A DNA stretch of 64,000 bases, taken from assembly GCF_000718005.1 (NCBI RefSeq), contig NZ_JODV01000002.1; one strand, 5' to 3'. A model generated the notes under the pieces. The model saw nothing but the letters and a program-made list of their open reading frames with translations, had not been told where the DNA came from and did no database searches. Shown in pieces: positions 51,461-61,266 of the stretch. This stretch comes from Actinoalloteichus_B caeruleus (GTDB lineage: Bacteria; Actinomycetota; Actinomycetes; Mycobacteriales; Pseudonocardiaceae). How positions within the stretch are numbered: the stretch's first letter is position 1; every line of letters begins with the position of its first letter. A program made the translations under genes and the position numbers.

Positions 51461-52480
51461 TGTTGTCTTCCTCTCCCGGATTGCCCCCCGCCCTGGAGGC
51501 GGGGTCAGCACGTTCCGACGGGCGCGGGGCGCGACGTCGGAACGGCAGTCTGCGGCGGAACGCGGTGAAGGGTCACCTCGCTCCGGCGATGTGCTGGTGG
51601 GCGTGGGCCCCACCCCGCCCGGAGGCGCCGGCGAGCCGGTGGCGGTGGGGCGGGTCGCCCGGTGTCCCGCCCCCGTCACCCGCTGGCCGGGATCGCTGGC
51701 GGTGGTACGACCACGACGGCGGTCCGGCCCAAACCGGCACCCGGATCCGGGGAGCGACCGGCTCGACGGGGGCGCCCGAGCCGCCCGGGGCGCACACGGT
51801 CGGTGGCGGCCCGGGCGGCACCCGGAGGTCAGCGGTGGGCGTGCCTGGCGTCGCGTGGCGAGGCCGAGAGGATGCCCGCATCGGCGTCTCCTTCGACGTT
51901 GCGGTGCCGCGACACGTGGCGCGGCGGCCTGGACCTGACCCGCCCCGCGACTCCACTCGCGGTCGCGCTCACCGGTGGGGGCCGGACAGGCCCCGGGGGC
52001 GGTGGGTGGCGTCACCGTAGGCCGGGAACCGGACATTCTCAAAGTCGCTGGCCAATATCGGCCTGCCAGCCGCCCTCGGGGGCCGTCACCGGCCGCGACA
52101 CGGCGATGACGCAGGTCAGCGGGCTGTCACCTCGGGTGAGGCCGGGACCACGCAACGATCACGGAATCGGATGAAACGGACGTGCGGCCGGGGTCCCGTC
52201 CCCTCGGCCCCGCAGGGCCGGGCGCGCACCGGGACGGCTGGGCCGGCGGGACGTCGGCCGCCGAACCCGGGAGGGATCCCCCGCCCGTGGCCCCTGGCTC
52301 GTCCGGTGGCGGCGCACGCCGGGTCGAGGGGAGCGACGTGCTCGCGGGCTGACGGCCCGGGAGGTCGCGGCCGGGGTGTCGCGGGCGCTGCCTGAGGCGG
52401 GGCGTGGTCGCCCGCGCGGGACATCGCGTTCCCGCGTTCGAGGCCCCGTCGTCGCCCGGCGGGGGAGCCCCGATGGCACT
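51461..52480. other. 1-kb region without a convincing gene
   Basis: Between the binding-protein gene and the end of the M14 peptidase gene. Long open frames on both strands are Arg/Pro/Gly-rich and lack ribosome sites. The stretch 52020-52065 is AT-richer (CTCAAAGTCGCTGGCCAATA) and might hold the promoter of the binding-protein gene, though it is 560 bases away. Confidence 0.45.
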
Positions 52481-52511
52481 CCGCCCCGCCACCCGGTGGG
52501 CGGCGGGGCGG
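52481..52511 (-). terminator. terminator of the M14 peptidase gene
   Basis: Perfect 10-bp stem CCGCCCCGCC/GGCGGGGCGG with an 11-base loop, located 18 bases past the stop codon on the minus strand. Confidence 0.65.
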
Positions 52512-52529
52512 GCGGACCGGCATGTTCGG

Positions 52530-55103
52530 TCAGGCCGAGACGGCCCAGAACACCGCGTTGCCCACCTGGGCGTGGAGCCCCTTGGGATGCGCCCGGAACA
52601 GCGGCTCCGTGCCGAAGAGCACGGTCCGCGCGCCGCGCTCAGCGACACCGCTCACCACGGAGGCGGCGCCGGCGGCCGCTCCCGGGCCCCGGTCCCCCGC
52701 GCTCCAGTGGCCGGCGACGAGGGGGCCGTCCTCCTCGTAGCGCTGTTCGACCCGCACCTCCGGGCCCAGCTCCGTGAACCACAACGGCGAGTACACGAAG
52801 GAGTGGTCGGGGGCGTGGGTCCCGACGGGACCCGAACCGCCGGAGACGGCGACGACGCCGTTGGCGTTCGACGGCCCGGCGACGGCGGAGACCGTGAGCA
52901 GGTCCGCCTCGGCGTTGAACGTCGCACCGGTGCCGCCCCGGGTCACGACGCCGCCGACCTCGAGGAAGTCGTCCAGCGCCGAGCGCGCCGCCACGGACAG
53001 GGCGGAGTAGCGCAGTCCGGAGGAGACGTAGAGGACATCGACGTCCGACCAGTCGAACCCGTCGTCGAGCACGGCCGTCGACACGGACCGGACCTCGAAG
53101 CCCAGGTCCCGCAGCACCAACGACTCGTCGGCGGACGCCGCCGCCGCGACCACCGGCCGGTGCAGGGGGACGCCCCGCTCCCCGTGCGCCGAAGCGGTGA
53201 AACGGACCCCGTACCGGTCGGCCACGGTCCGCGCCTCCGACCTGGCCGACGCGGGCAGCACCACGGAACCGTCGTCCAGCCGGTGGACCGCCTGACCGCC
53301 GGCCAGCAGGGCGTTCACCGCCCGCACGTCCCCGCCGTCCACCACGTCGAGGGCCAGGTCGGATCCTGGCGGGGCGTCCACCGCACCCGTCGGCCCAGCG
53401 GCCGCCACCGGGCTGGTCGCCACGGCGGGTGCCTCGTCGGGCACCACGTCCACGGACGCGCCCCACAGCAGGCCGTGGCTCCACCCCGAGATGTCGTACA
53501 TCGTGGGAACGTCGGTCGAGATGTCCCGCCCCGCCTCCAACATCACGTTCGCCAGTCCCCGTTTCGGCTGGTGCATGTCCACCAGGTACGAACCGGCGGG
53601 GTAGGACGCACCACCGAGCCGGAAACCGGCCTCCGCGCGTTCCACCCGCACGTCGTGGGCCACCAGGTGGTCCACCAGGCGGGCCGCGGCGGCCTCGGAG
53701 CGTTGTCCCGGGCCGGCGGGGATCACGTAGGCGCGGGGGAAGGTGGTGTGGTAGCGGTCCTCGTCACCGAACCCCGGGACGTAGTCGTCCTCCACGTCCC
53801 GCTGAGCCTCACCGGCCCAGCCCCGCCGGAACAGTTCGATCTGGTCGGCCACCAGCGACTCGCGGTGCTCCACCACGTAGTCGAGCGCGGCGTCGATCGT
53901 GGCCTCGGCGACGTCGGTGTTGATCCCGGCCCGGCGCCGCAGTTCCTCCACCGGCAGCGTGTCGTACTGGGTGCGGTTGACGCGCATCGGCACCTCGACG
54001 GTGTGACCGACCGCTCCGTGGTAGATCGCGTACATCGGCGTGAAGATCGGTGGCCAGGCGTCCCACGCCCCCGGCTGGTAGTCGCGGAAGGGGATGTCCA
54101 CCTGGCGGGTCTCCGGGTGCCCCAGGTCCTGGACCGCCCGCTCCATGCCGAGCGCGTTGGCGTAGGCGTGCCTGATGTACAGGTCGAACTCGTAGTTCTG
54201 CCCGTGCGGTGGCGTCCCGGGTTCGATCAGGGTGTCGCCGGTGTACCCGTGCTGGTCGAGCATCAGCACCGGTTGGGTCGCGATGAGCACGTCGCGGGCC
54301 GCTCGGGACTCCGGCTGCGACGAGGTGATGTGGTCCCGGTTGACGTCGAAGCCGGCCGCGTTGGACCGGGTGCCGGCCACCCGGCCGTCGGGGTTGTTGC
54401 TGATCGTGACGTGGACCCGCGTCTCCTCGAGCAGGGTGCGGACGTCCTCGTCGTTCGAGGTCGCGAGCCGCTCGATGACCCGCATGGCCCCGTCGGTGCC
54501 CTCCCACTCGTCACCGTGGATGTTGGCGTTGATCCACACCGGCGCCTTGTACTGGGCCCGCAGCGCGCCGCGCCGGGCGGCCAGGTCCGGGTTGTCCTGG
54601 ATGAGGTCCCGCCAGGCGTCCTGTCGGCGGGTCTCGGCCGGGCGTTCGGGCGCCGTCACCGTGACGAGGTAGAGGTCGCGGCCCTGGGTGGACTCGCCGA
54701 CGACCTCGACCGAGACCCGGTCGCTCTCCCGCTGGAGGTCGTTCAGGCGCGGGGCGATCTCGTGGTAGGGCAGCAGGCCCAGTTTGACGGCGCGGTCCCC
54801 GGGGTCCTCGGGGTACTCGCGAAGGCGTGTCTGGCGCGGGTACCCCTGCTGGACACCGGGGTCGCCCAGGGTGGGGGCGGGTCCCGACAACGATCGGCCG
54901 CCCGGTGTCCCGGGCTGGTTCTCCCCGGCGACCGGGACCGTGCGGCTGGTGGGCCCGGGCGCGGCGACCTCGTGCCGGTCGGGGCCGTTCCCGGGGTCGC
55001 GGTGGGTGGCGGGCGCGGCCTGCGCCGTGCCGGGCCCGAGCGCGGCGCCGACGGCGAGGGCCGCGCTGAGCAGGACAGAGGTGAGACGACGCGGCAACGA
55101 CAA
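52530..55103 (-). CDS. secreted M14-family zinc carboxypeptidase
   Basis: 857 residues. The TTG start (LSLPRRLTSVLLSAALAVGA) follows GAGGAGG by four bases and puts the signal peptide right at the N-terminus, better than an ATG 45 bases upstream. The M14 catalytic domain (about 85-400) shows PVWINANIHGDEWEGTDGAM with zinc ligands His and Glu, SNNPDGRVAGTRSNAAGFDV then NRDH, LMLDQHGYTGDTLIEPGTPP and the catalytic Glu region GHTVEVPMRVNR. The 450-residue C-terminal part is a secreted accessory region of unknown role. The enzyme removes C-terminal residues from peptides outside the cell. Confidence 0.9.
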   Translation of the reverse strand: MSLPRRLTSVLLSAALAVGAALGPGTAQAAPATHRDPGNGPDRHEVAAPGPTSRTVPVAGENQPGTPGGRSLSGPAPTLGDPGVQQGYPRQTRLREYPEDPGDRAVKLGLLPYHEIAPRLNDLQRESDRVSVEVVGESTQGRDLYLVTVTAPERPAETRRQDAWRDLIQDNPDLAARRGALRAQYKAPVWINANIHGDEWEGTDGAMRVIERLATSNDEDVRTLLEETRVHVTISNNPDGRVAGTRSNAAGFDVNRDHITSSQPESRAARDVLIATQPVLMLDQHGYTGDTLIEPGTPPHGQNYEFDLYIRHAYANALGMERAVQDLGHPETRQVDIPFRDYQPGAWDAWPPIFTPMYAIYHGAVGHTVEVPMRVNRTQYDTLPVEELRRRAGINTDVAEATIDAALDYVVEHRESLVADQIELFRRGWAGEAQRDVEDDYVPGFGDEDRYHTTFPRAYVIPAGPGQRSEAAAARLVDHLVAHDVRVERAEAGFRLGGASYPAGSYLVDMHQPKRGLANVMLEAGRDISTDVPTMYDISGWSHGLLWGASVDVVPDEAPAVATSPVAAAGPTGAVDAPPGSDLALDVVDGGDVRAVNALLAGGQAVHRLDDGSVVLPASARSEARTVADRYGVRFTASAHGERGVPLHRPVVAAAASADESLVLRDLGFEVRSVSTAVLDDGFDWSDVDVLYVSSGLRYSALSVAARSALDDFLEVGGVVTRGGTGATFNAEADLLTVSAVAGPSNANGVVAVSGGSGPVGTHAPDHSFVYSPLWFTELGPEVRVEQRYEEDGPLVAGHWSAGDRGPGAAAGAASVVSGVAERGARTVLFGTEPLFRAHPKGLHAQVGNAVFWAVSA

Positions 55104-55589
55104 GCGACCTCCTCGGACGTGGTTCTCGTGATCCTTAGCCACGCTCACTACCGCGTCAAGTCGCGGTGAAGCGTGGTCATGCCACGGGGGTTGGTGTCGC
55201 GCCGGGGAGCGTCAGTCCAACATGGACCCCCGGTGCGTCGAGCGGACGAGGGGGCGGCGCGGTCCGCTCGTCCCCCGTCCGGTCGTGGGGTGCCCCGCCC
55301 GGGTGGCTCCCCGCTGGTCCGGTCGGCGGGGGCGTGGGTGGGGCGCTCGGGCGCCGTCGGAGGTCCAGGCGGCGAACACCTGATCCCACCACCGGCCCGC
55401 ACTGGTGATGTGGATCACTACCGATTCGTGGGGCGTGAGCTCGTGACCATCCGACCCGACGGCTTTGGTTCGATATTTCGTACATTTCCTGGTCGTTGTG
55501 TGGGCACGGAATTGAGGGAACGTCCCGAGTCGGCCCCAGATTCACCAGCGGTTCTCGTCCGAAAGCGGTCACGTCTCGCTCTTGTTCCG
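55104..55589. other. intergenic region before the arabinan cluster
   Basis: About 490 bases between divergent genes. A less GC-rich stretch at 55430-55560 includes TTCGATATTTCGTACATTTC, which has partial symmetry and might be an operator for the sugar operon. No gene is supported. Confidence 0.4.
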
Positions 55590-55619
55590 TTGACTCCGCT
55601 GTAATCCGCGTCATAGCTT
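55590..55619 (+). promoter_or_regulatory. promoter of the arabinan-use operon
   Basis: TTGACT (55590-55595), 18-base spacer and TAGCTT (55614-55619), about 49 bases before the GTG start of the binding protein. The -35 matches the sigma-A consensus at five of six positions. Confidence 0.55.
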
Positions 55620-55667
55620 GCGTTCGAGGAACCGGATCAATGTCGATATACGGGACAGGGTGCTGCC

Positions 55668-56999
55668 GTGACACCACGCGATCGCTCCCGTCGCCTCAGC
55701 CGCCGCGCGGTGCTGGGGGGCGCACTCGGACTGGGTTCGCTCGGCGCGCTCGGAGCTCTGGGCGCCTGCGCGCCGCCGCGCTTCTCCGACGGGACACCAC
55801 TCCGCTTCTGGCACCTCTTCGCCGGCGGCGACGGCATCAACATGAACCAGATGCTGGACGCCTACCGCGCCGCCCACCCCGAGGTGGACCTGGAGGCGGT
55901 GACGCTGGCCTGGGGCGAGCGGTACTACACCAAGCTCTCGATGTCCGGGGCCGGCGGGCGGGCCCCCGACGTCAGCGCGCTCCACCTGGCGCGGCTGCCC
56001 GGCTACGCGCCGAGCGGGCTCATCGACCCGTTGCGGCCGGACCTGCTCGCCGAGGCGGGGATCCGGGAGGAGGACTTCCCCCCGGAACTGTGGCGGCGCT
56101 CGCACCACGACGGACGGCTCTTCGCCGTGCCGTTGGACGTGCACCCCTACGTCCTGTACTACAACGTGGACGTCTGCGAGCGGGCCGGCCTCCTCGCTCC
56201 GGACGGCTCACTGGCCCCGATCACCGGGCAGGACGAGCTCCGGGCCGCCTTCGCCGCGGCCAAGGAGGTCACCGGGCACCACGGACTGGTCACCGAGACG
56301 GTCGGCAGCGACACCGTCGGTCCCTGGCGGGTCTTCTGGACCCTCTACCGCCAGCTGGACGGGCACCTCCTCACCCCGGAGGGCACCGGCCTCGCCGTCG
56401 ACGACGACAAGGTGCTGCGGGTCCTCGAGTACATGCGAGGGCTGACCGACGACGGCCTCGCCCCGAGGGAGGTCGACGTCAACGGTGCGGTGTCGCTGTT
56501 CGCCAGCGGGCACGCCGGCTTCTTCATCTTCGGCGACTGGGAGGTCAGCACCTTCCTCGAGACCGGGACGCCGTTCTCCATGACCCGCATACCCCAGGTC
56601 TTCGACAACGCCAACGCCCAGGCCGACGCGCACGTCTTCGTGCTGCCCCACCGGTCCGACCGCACTGACGAGGACCACCGCCGGATCTACGAGTTCGTGG
56701 CCTTCCTCCTGCGCCAGAGCATCACCTGGGCGCGGGGCGGACACGTCCCCGTGTACCGACCGGTCCAGGAGGACCCGGAGTACCTCGACCTCCGGCCGCA
56801 GTCCAACTACCGGTCCGTCGCCGACGACGCCCAGCTGGACCCGGAGGTGTGGTTCGCGGGGTCCGCGTCGGTGATGTGGCTCGAACTGGGCGCGGTGATC
56901 TCGGCGGTCTTCTCCGGCCGCACCAGTCCGGAGCAGGGCGTCCTCGGCATCCGCCGGGTGATGGAGGACCTGCTCGACCGTCCGAATCCGATCGACTGA
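55668..56999 (+). CDS. sugar ABC transporter substrate-binding lipoprotein, Tat-type signal
   Basis: 443 residues from GTG. The N-terminus RRLSRRAVLGGALGLGSLGA has a twin-arginine motif (SRRAVL, residues 11-16) and a lipobox LGAC with Cys34, so it is probably exported folded through Tat and lipidated. The mature part is a family 1 solute-binding protein: LRFWHLFAGGDGINMNQMLD, RAPDVSALHLARLPGYAPSG, VPLDVHPYVLYYNVDVCERA and FIFGDWEVSTFLETG. It heads the operon with two permeases and arabinan hydrolases, so arabino-oligosaccharides are the likely cargo. Confidence 0.92.
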   Translation: MTPRDRSRRLSRRAVLGGALGLGSLGALGALGACAPPRFSDGTPLRFWHLFAGGDGINMNQMLDAYRAAHPEVDLEAVTLAWGERYYTKLSMSGAGGRAPDVSALHLARLPGYAPSGLIDPLRPDLLAEAGIREEDFPPELWRRSHHDGRLFAVPLDVHPYVLYYNVDVCERAGLLAPDGSLAPITGQDELRAAFAAAKEVTGHHGLVTETVGSDTVGPWRVFWTLYRQLDGHLLTPEGTGLAVDDDKVLRVLEYMRGLTDDGLAPREVDVNGAVSLFASGHAGFFIFGDWEVSTFLETGTPFSMTRIPQVFDNANAQADAHVFVLPHRSDRTDEDHRRIYEFVAFLLRQSITWARGGHVPVYRPVQEDPEYLDLRPQSNYRSVADDAQLDPEVWFAGSASVMWLELGAVISAVFSGRTSPEQGVLGIRRVMEDLLDRPNPID

Positions 57000-57013
57000 G
57001 GGGAGGGGCCGCC

Positions 57014-57952
57014 ATGACCGTCGACACGGGACCCACCGGCACGACCCGGCGCGCGCCCGCCACCGCGAGTCCACCCCGACGACGGCGCCGCAACCTGACC
57101 GGGCTGCTGTTCGTGCTCCCCTTCCTGCTGGCCTACGCGCTGTTCCTCGGCTGGCCCCTGGTGGGCGGTCTGATCAGCAGTCTCACCGATGCCAGCCTCG
57201 CCAGCGACGAGGCCCGGTTCGTCGGCCTCGACAACTACGCGGAGGCGGTAGGCGACCCCGCCGTCTGGCAGGCACTGTGGGTCACCGTCAAGTTCACCCT
57301 GCTCAGCACCCCGCTGCTGGTGGCCGTCGGACTGGTGATGGCCCTGCTCACCAACCACCTCAGCCCCGGGCGCTGGCTGTGGCGCCTCGCCTTCTTCGCC
57401 CCGTACGTCCTGCCGTCCACCGTCGTCACGATGATTTTCGTCTGGATCTTCCAGCCGGACTTCGGACTGGCAGACGGCCTGCTGGCGAGCCTGGGGATCG
57501 ACGCCGACATCGGGTGGCTGACCGAGCCGAACACCGCGATGATGTCGGTGGTCCTGACCACCGTGTGGTGGACGGTCGGGTTCAACTTCCTGTTGTACCT
57601 GGCCGGGCTCCAGGCGATCCCCCACCACCTGTACGAGGCGGCCGAGCTGGACGGGGCCACCTGGTGGGACAAGCTCTGGCGGATCACGCTGCCGATGCTG
57701 CGTCGCACGACCGGACTGGTCGTGGTGCTCCAGCTGCTGGCCTCGCTGAAGATCTTCGACCAGTTCTACCTGATGACTGGTGGCGGACCGGAGCACACCA
57801 CCCGACCGGTGATCCAGTACATGTACCAGACCGGGTTCACCAACTTCCGCATCGGCTACGCCTCCGCCATCTCCTACATCCTGTTCGCCCTGATCCTGGT
57901 CGTCGCCGTCGCCCAGATCCGGCTCTTCCGACCGCGCGAGGAGGCATCGTGA
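57014..57952 (+). CDS. sugar ABC transporter permease (MalF type)
   Basis: 312 residues; ATG with GGGGAGGGG upstream, 14 bases after the binding-protein gene. Six membrane helices; the ATPase-docking EAA loop reads YEAAELDGATWWDKLWRITL. N-terminal 25 residues are Arg/Pro-rich and cytoplasmic. It forms the transport channel with the next gene's product, whose start it overlaps by 4 nt. Confidence 0.94.
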   Translation: MTVDTGPTGTTRRAPATASPPRRRRRNLTGLLFVLPFLLAYALFLGWPLVGGLISSLTDASLASDEARFVGLDNYAEAVGDPAVWQALWVTVKFTLLSTPLLVAVGLVMALLTNHLSPGRWLWRLAFFAPYVLPSTVVTMIFVWIFQPDFGLADGLLASLGIDADIGWLTEPNTAMMSVVLTTVWWTVGFNFLLYLAGLQAIPHHLYEAAELDGATWWDKLWRITLPMLRRTTGLVVVLQLLASLKIFDQFYLMTGGGPEHTTRPVIQYMYQTGFTNFRIGYASAISYILFALILVVAVAQIRLFRPREEAS

Positions 57953-58866
57953 CCGTGCCCGAGACGGACCGGAGGGCCGACTCCCACTCCTCCGTCGGCC
58001 GGAGCGACGACGTCCCGCCCCCGGCGCCGCCCCGCCGCCGCCGACGGTTCCGCCCCGGCGCGCTGCTGCTGCTGGTGATCACCGCGTTGCTGGCGGCGCT
58101 CTGGCTGCTGCCGCTCGCCTGGGCGGTCCTGACCTCGGTGAAACCGGAGGCGGAGACGACCGGCATCCCGTTGCGCTGGTTCCCGACCGAGTTCACCCTG
58201 GACGCCTACCGCGCCGTCCTCGACGGCGGGCACTTCTGGCTGTGGCTGTTCAACAGCCTGTTCACCGCCACCGTCGTGACGGTCCTCGTGGTGATCCTCT
58301 GCACGATGGCCGCCTACGGGTTCTCCAGGACCGACTTCCCCGGGAAACGGGCGTTGTTCGCGATCACCCTGGTCGGCATCATGGTGCCCCCGCAGGTGCT
58401 GATCGTCCCGCTGTTCGACCAGATGGTGCTGCTCAACATGGTCGACACCTACTGGGGCATCATCCTCCCGCAGATCGTCACACCCGCGATGGTCTTCATC
58501 CTCAAGAAGTTCTTCGACGCCATCCCCCGGGAACTGGAGGAGGCCGCGTTGATGGACGGAGCCCGCCGCTGGCGGATCTACTGGCAGATCATCCTGCCCC
58601 TCTCCCGCCCGGTGATCGCGGCGGTCGCGATCTTCACGTTCATCACCACCTGGAACAACTTCCTCTGGCCCTTCATCGTCAGCACCGACCCCCACTTCAT
58701 GACCCTGCCCGTGGGACTCGCGGCCATCGAGAACGGCTACGGCCTGCGGTTCGCCAGGGTCATGGCCTCCGCCGTCCTCGCCGGACTGCCACTGCTGGTC
58801 CTCTTCGTCCTCTTCCAGCGCCAGGTGGTCCGGGGCGTCGCCCACACCGGGCTCTCCGGTCAGTGA
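57949..58866 (+). CDS. sugar ABC transporter permease (MalG type)
   Basis: 305 residues from GTG, with AGGAGG inside the end of the upstream gene. Six helices; the EAA loop is LEEAALMDGARRWRIYWQII. Polar 35-residue N-terminus. No ATP-binding subunit follows; the hydrolase genes come next, so the transporter must use a shared ATPase such as an MsiK-type protein encoded elsewhere. Confidence 0.94.
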   Translation: MTVPETDRRADSHSSVGRSDDVPPPAPPRRRRRFRPGALLLLVITALLAALWLLPLAWAVLTSVKPEAETTGIPLRWFPTEFTLDAYRAVLDGGHFWLWLFNSLFTATVVTVLVVILCTMAAYGFSRTDFPGKRALFAITLVGIMVPPQVLIVPLFDQMVLLNMVDTYWGIILPQIVTPAMVFILKKFFDAIPRELEEAALMDGARRWRIYWQIILPLSRPVIAAVAIFTFITTWNNFLWPFIVSTDPHFMTLPVGLAAIENGYGLRFARVMASAVLAGLPLLVLFVLFQRQVVRGVAHTGLSGQ

Positions 58867-58915
58867 CCGAGCACCACCCGTGTCCCGACCCCCTCCAGTG
58901 ACAAGGAGCACGAAG

Positions 58916-59938
58916 ATGGTTGTCAGAGCCGCCGGCCGCCTCCGATCCACCGTCGCTCTCCTCGCGGTGACCGCGCTCGTCACGACGGGAGCGCCCGCCG
59001 CCGCGCACGCCGCCGAGGCTGGCGCCCCCGCGTCGTCCTCGGAGCAGGGCTACCCGCTGCCCGGCCTGGTGCGGGGCGACGTCCTGGTCCACGACCCGTC
59101 GATGGTCCGCACCCCCGAGGGATACCTGCTCTACTCCACCCACAACGGCATCGAGGTCCGGAGCTCGTCGAACCGGATCGATTTCGACCGGGTCGGCCCC
59201 GCCCTGGCCGAGGTGCCGGCCTGGGTGGACGACTACAACGACGTCCGAGGTGTCTGGGCGCCGGACGTCTCCCACCACCGGGGGACCTACTGGATGTACT
59301 ACACGGCCTCCAGCTTCGGTTCCAACCACTCCGCGATCGGTCTCGCCACCAGCCCCACCGGGCGGCCCGGCACGTTCACCGACCAGGGCATCGTCATCTC
59401 CAGCACCGACGGGGACGACTTCAACGCCATCGACCCCTCGTTGTTGGTGACCTCCGACGGGTCGTGGTGGCTCTCCCTCGGCTCCTTCTGGACCGGCATC
59501 CGGATGATCCGCCTCGACCCCGAGACCGGGCATCGGCACCCCACCGACCGCACCCTGCACCACCTGGCCACCCGCCCCGACGCGCCCCACGCCGTCGAGG
59601 CGCCCCACATCCTGGAGCGGAACGGCTACTACTACCTGTTCGTCTCCCACGACCACTGCTGCAGCGGGGTCGACAGCACCTACCGCGTCATGGTCGGCCG
59701 GTCCACCAGCCCCACCGGCCCCTACGTCGACCGCGACGGCGTTCGGATGCTCGACGGCGGCGGCACCGAGGTGCTCTCCACCCACGGCACCATCATCGGG
59801 CCGGGCGGGCAGAGCGTGCTCTCCGACGTCGACGGTGACCTGCTCGTGTACCACTACTACGACGGCGCCGACCACGGTCGGCACAAGCTCGGGGTCAACC
59901 TGCTCGACTGGAGCGGCGGGTGGCCCAGTGTCCACTGA
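58916..59938 (+). CDS. secreted GH43 endo-arabinanase-like hydrolase, copy 1
   Basis: 340 residues; AAGGAG ahead of the ATG. Signal peptide to about residue 33 (AAAHAAEA). The five-bladed GH43 fold retains the three catalytic acids: HDPSM with Asp60 (base), NAIDPSLL with Asp173 (pKa tuner) and AVEAPHI with Glu228 (acid). WAPDVSHHRGTYWMYYTAS and GGQSVLSDVDGDLLVYHYYD are typical of extracellular arabinanases, which cut alpha-1,5-arabinan. It is closely similar to the next gene. Confidence 0.9.
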   Translation: MVVRAAGRLRSTVALLAVTALVTTGAPAAAHAAEAGAPASSSEQGYPLPGLVRGDVLVHDPSMVRTPEGYLLYSTHNGIEVRSSSNRIDFDRVGPALAEVPAWVDDYNDVRGVWAPDVSHHRGTYWMYYTASSFGSNHSAIGLATSPTGRPGTFTDQGIVISSTDGDDFNAIDPSLLVTSDGSWWLSLGSFWTGIRMIRLDPETGHRHPTDRTLHHLATRPDAPHAVEAPHILERNGYYYLFVSHDHCCSGVDSTYRVMVGRSTSPTGPYVDRDGVRMLDGGGTEVLSTHGTIIGPGGQSVLSDVDGDLLVYHYYDGADHGRHKLGVNLLDWSGGWPSVH

Positions 59939-60104
59939 GTCCATCCCGTTCCCGGGGCGCGGCCGGACGCGGAGCCCGGCCGCCGCCCCCTGCCCCCGGG
60001 GCAGGCCGGCGGCACGTCCCGTCACTCGGGCAGGACCGGCCGGCTCACGCCGTGCCCGCATACTCCGCCGATCGAGCGACACCGCCACCCTGCCGGCTGA
60101 CCGC

Positions 60105-60125
60105 GCCCTGCCTCTGCGGCAGGGC
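60105..60125 (+). terminator. hairpin between the two arabinanase genes
   Basis: Perfect 8-bp stem GCCCTGCC/GGCAGGGC with a five-base loop, 60 bases before the second gene. It may attenuate or end the upstream transcript. Confidence 0.4.
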
Positions 60126-60185
60126 CCCCCGACGCTGGGGGGACGAGCCGCCGATCCCGGCGGCGGGCAGGGTGGAGGAACGAGT

Positions 60186-61166
60186 ATGCGGTGGACGAAG
60201 GGACGCGGGCCCCTGCGGGCGGCGGTCGCGGCGGGCACGGTGCTGGTGTGGATGGCGGCGGCGCCCCCCGCGTTCGCCGCCTACCCCGGCCCCGACCCGG
60301 TCAGCGGGGACACCCGCATCCACGACCCCTCGATGGTCCGCACCGGTGACGGCTACCTCCTGCTGGAGAGCCACGGCAACCTGGGCGCGCGCACCTCCCC
60401 GGACCGGTCACGGTTCACCCGCACGGACCCGGTGTTCCCGACCGTGCCCGCCTGGGTCCACGAGTACAGCGACGGTGACGTGTGGGCGCCCGACATCTCC
60501 TACCAGCGCGGCAGGTACTGGTTGTACTACGCCGCCTCGACCTCCGGCTCCCGGAACTCGGCGATCGGACTGGCGACCAGCCCCACCGGGCGACCCGGCA
60601 CGTTCAGAGACCACGGCATCGTCGTGTCCACCGACCTCGACGACGACCACAACGCCATCGACCCGGCGCTGCTGGTGGACCGGCAGGGCCGGTGGTGGCT
60701 CGTGTTCGGCTCCTTCTGGAGCGGTATCAGGATGATCCGCCTCGACCCGTTCACCGGGATGCCGCACCCCACCGACCGCACCCTCCACCACCTGGCCCGC
60801 CGACCCGTGGAACAGGCCGTCGAGGCGCCCTACGTCATCGAACGCGGCGGCCACTACTACCTGTTCGTCTCCTTCGACCACTGCTGCCGGGGAGTGGACA
60901 GCGACTACCGGATCATGGTGGGTCGCTCGACCAGCCCGACCGGACCGTACCTCGACCGCGACGGCGTGCCGATGCTCGACGGCGGCGGGACCCAGCTGCT
61001 CGCCAGCCACGGCGACGTGCGCGGACCCGGCGGGCAGAGCGTCCTGCGGGACGGCGATGTCGACCTGCTCGTCTACCACTACTACGACCGGGCCGACGGC
61101 GGCCTGTCCAAGGTCGGCCTGAACCGGCTCTCCTGGGATGACGAGGGCTGGCCCCTCGTGACCTGA
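60186..61166 (+). CDS. secreted GH43 endo-arabinanase-like hydrolase, copy 2
   Basis: 326 residues; ATG with GGAGGAACG upstream. Signal peptide ends near PPAFAAYPG (about 32). Catalytic acids are Asp47 (HDPSM), Asp159 (NAIDPALL) and Glu213 (AVEAPYV). The sequence parallels copy 1 over its whole mature length, sharing stretches such as GLATSPTGRPGTF, HPTDRTLHHLA and MVGRSTSPTGPY. A tandem duplication followed by divergence is the simplest reading; the shorter substrate loops suggest altered specificity. Confidence 0.9.
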   Translation: MRWTKGRGPLRAAVAAGTVLVWMAAAPPAFAAYPGPDPVSGDTRIHDPSMVRTGDGYLLLESHGNLGARTSPDRSRFTRTDPVFPTVPAWVHEYSDGDVWAPDISYQRGRYWLYYAASTSGSRNSAIGLATSPTGRPGTFRDHGIVVSTDLDDDHNAIDPALLVDRQGRWWLVFGSFWSGIRMIRLDPFTGMPHPTDRTLHHLARRPVEQAVEAPYVIERGGHYYLFVSFDHCCRGVDSDYRIMVGRSTSPTGPYLDRDGVPMLDGGGTQLLASHGDVRGPGGQSVLRDGDVDLLVYHYYDRADGGLSKVGLNRLSWDDEGWPLVT

Positions 61167-61195
61167 CCGAGGACGGCCGACCGGCCGTGACGTGT

Positions 61196-61213
61196 GGCGG
61201 CCCGGGCCGCCAG
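61196..61213. repeat. perfect 18-base palindrome
   Basis: TGGCGGCCCGGGCCGCCA, its own reverse complement, in the 100-base gap between the second arabinanase gene and the arabinofuranosidase gene. A terminator-like ACGGCC-gacc-GGCCGT lies just before it (61173-61188). Could be an operator or processing hairpin. Confidence 0.5.
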
Positions 61214-61266
61214 GGGGTGGCCGCCGCCCGGCGACCACCCCCGCAGTGAACCGATGGAAGGAAGCA

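Noticed and set aside
52404..55169. 921-residue open frame on the plus strand
   Set aside because: It is exactly antisense to the M14 peptidase gene, has His/Arg/Gly/Val shadow composition and no ribosome site.
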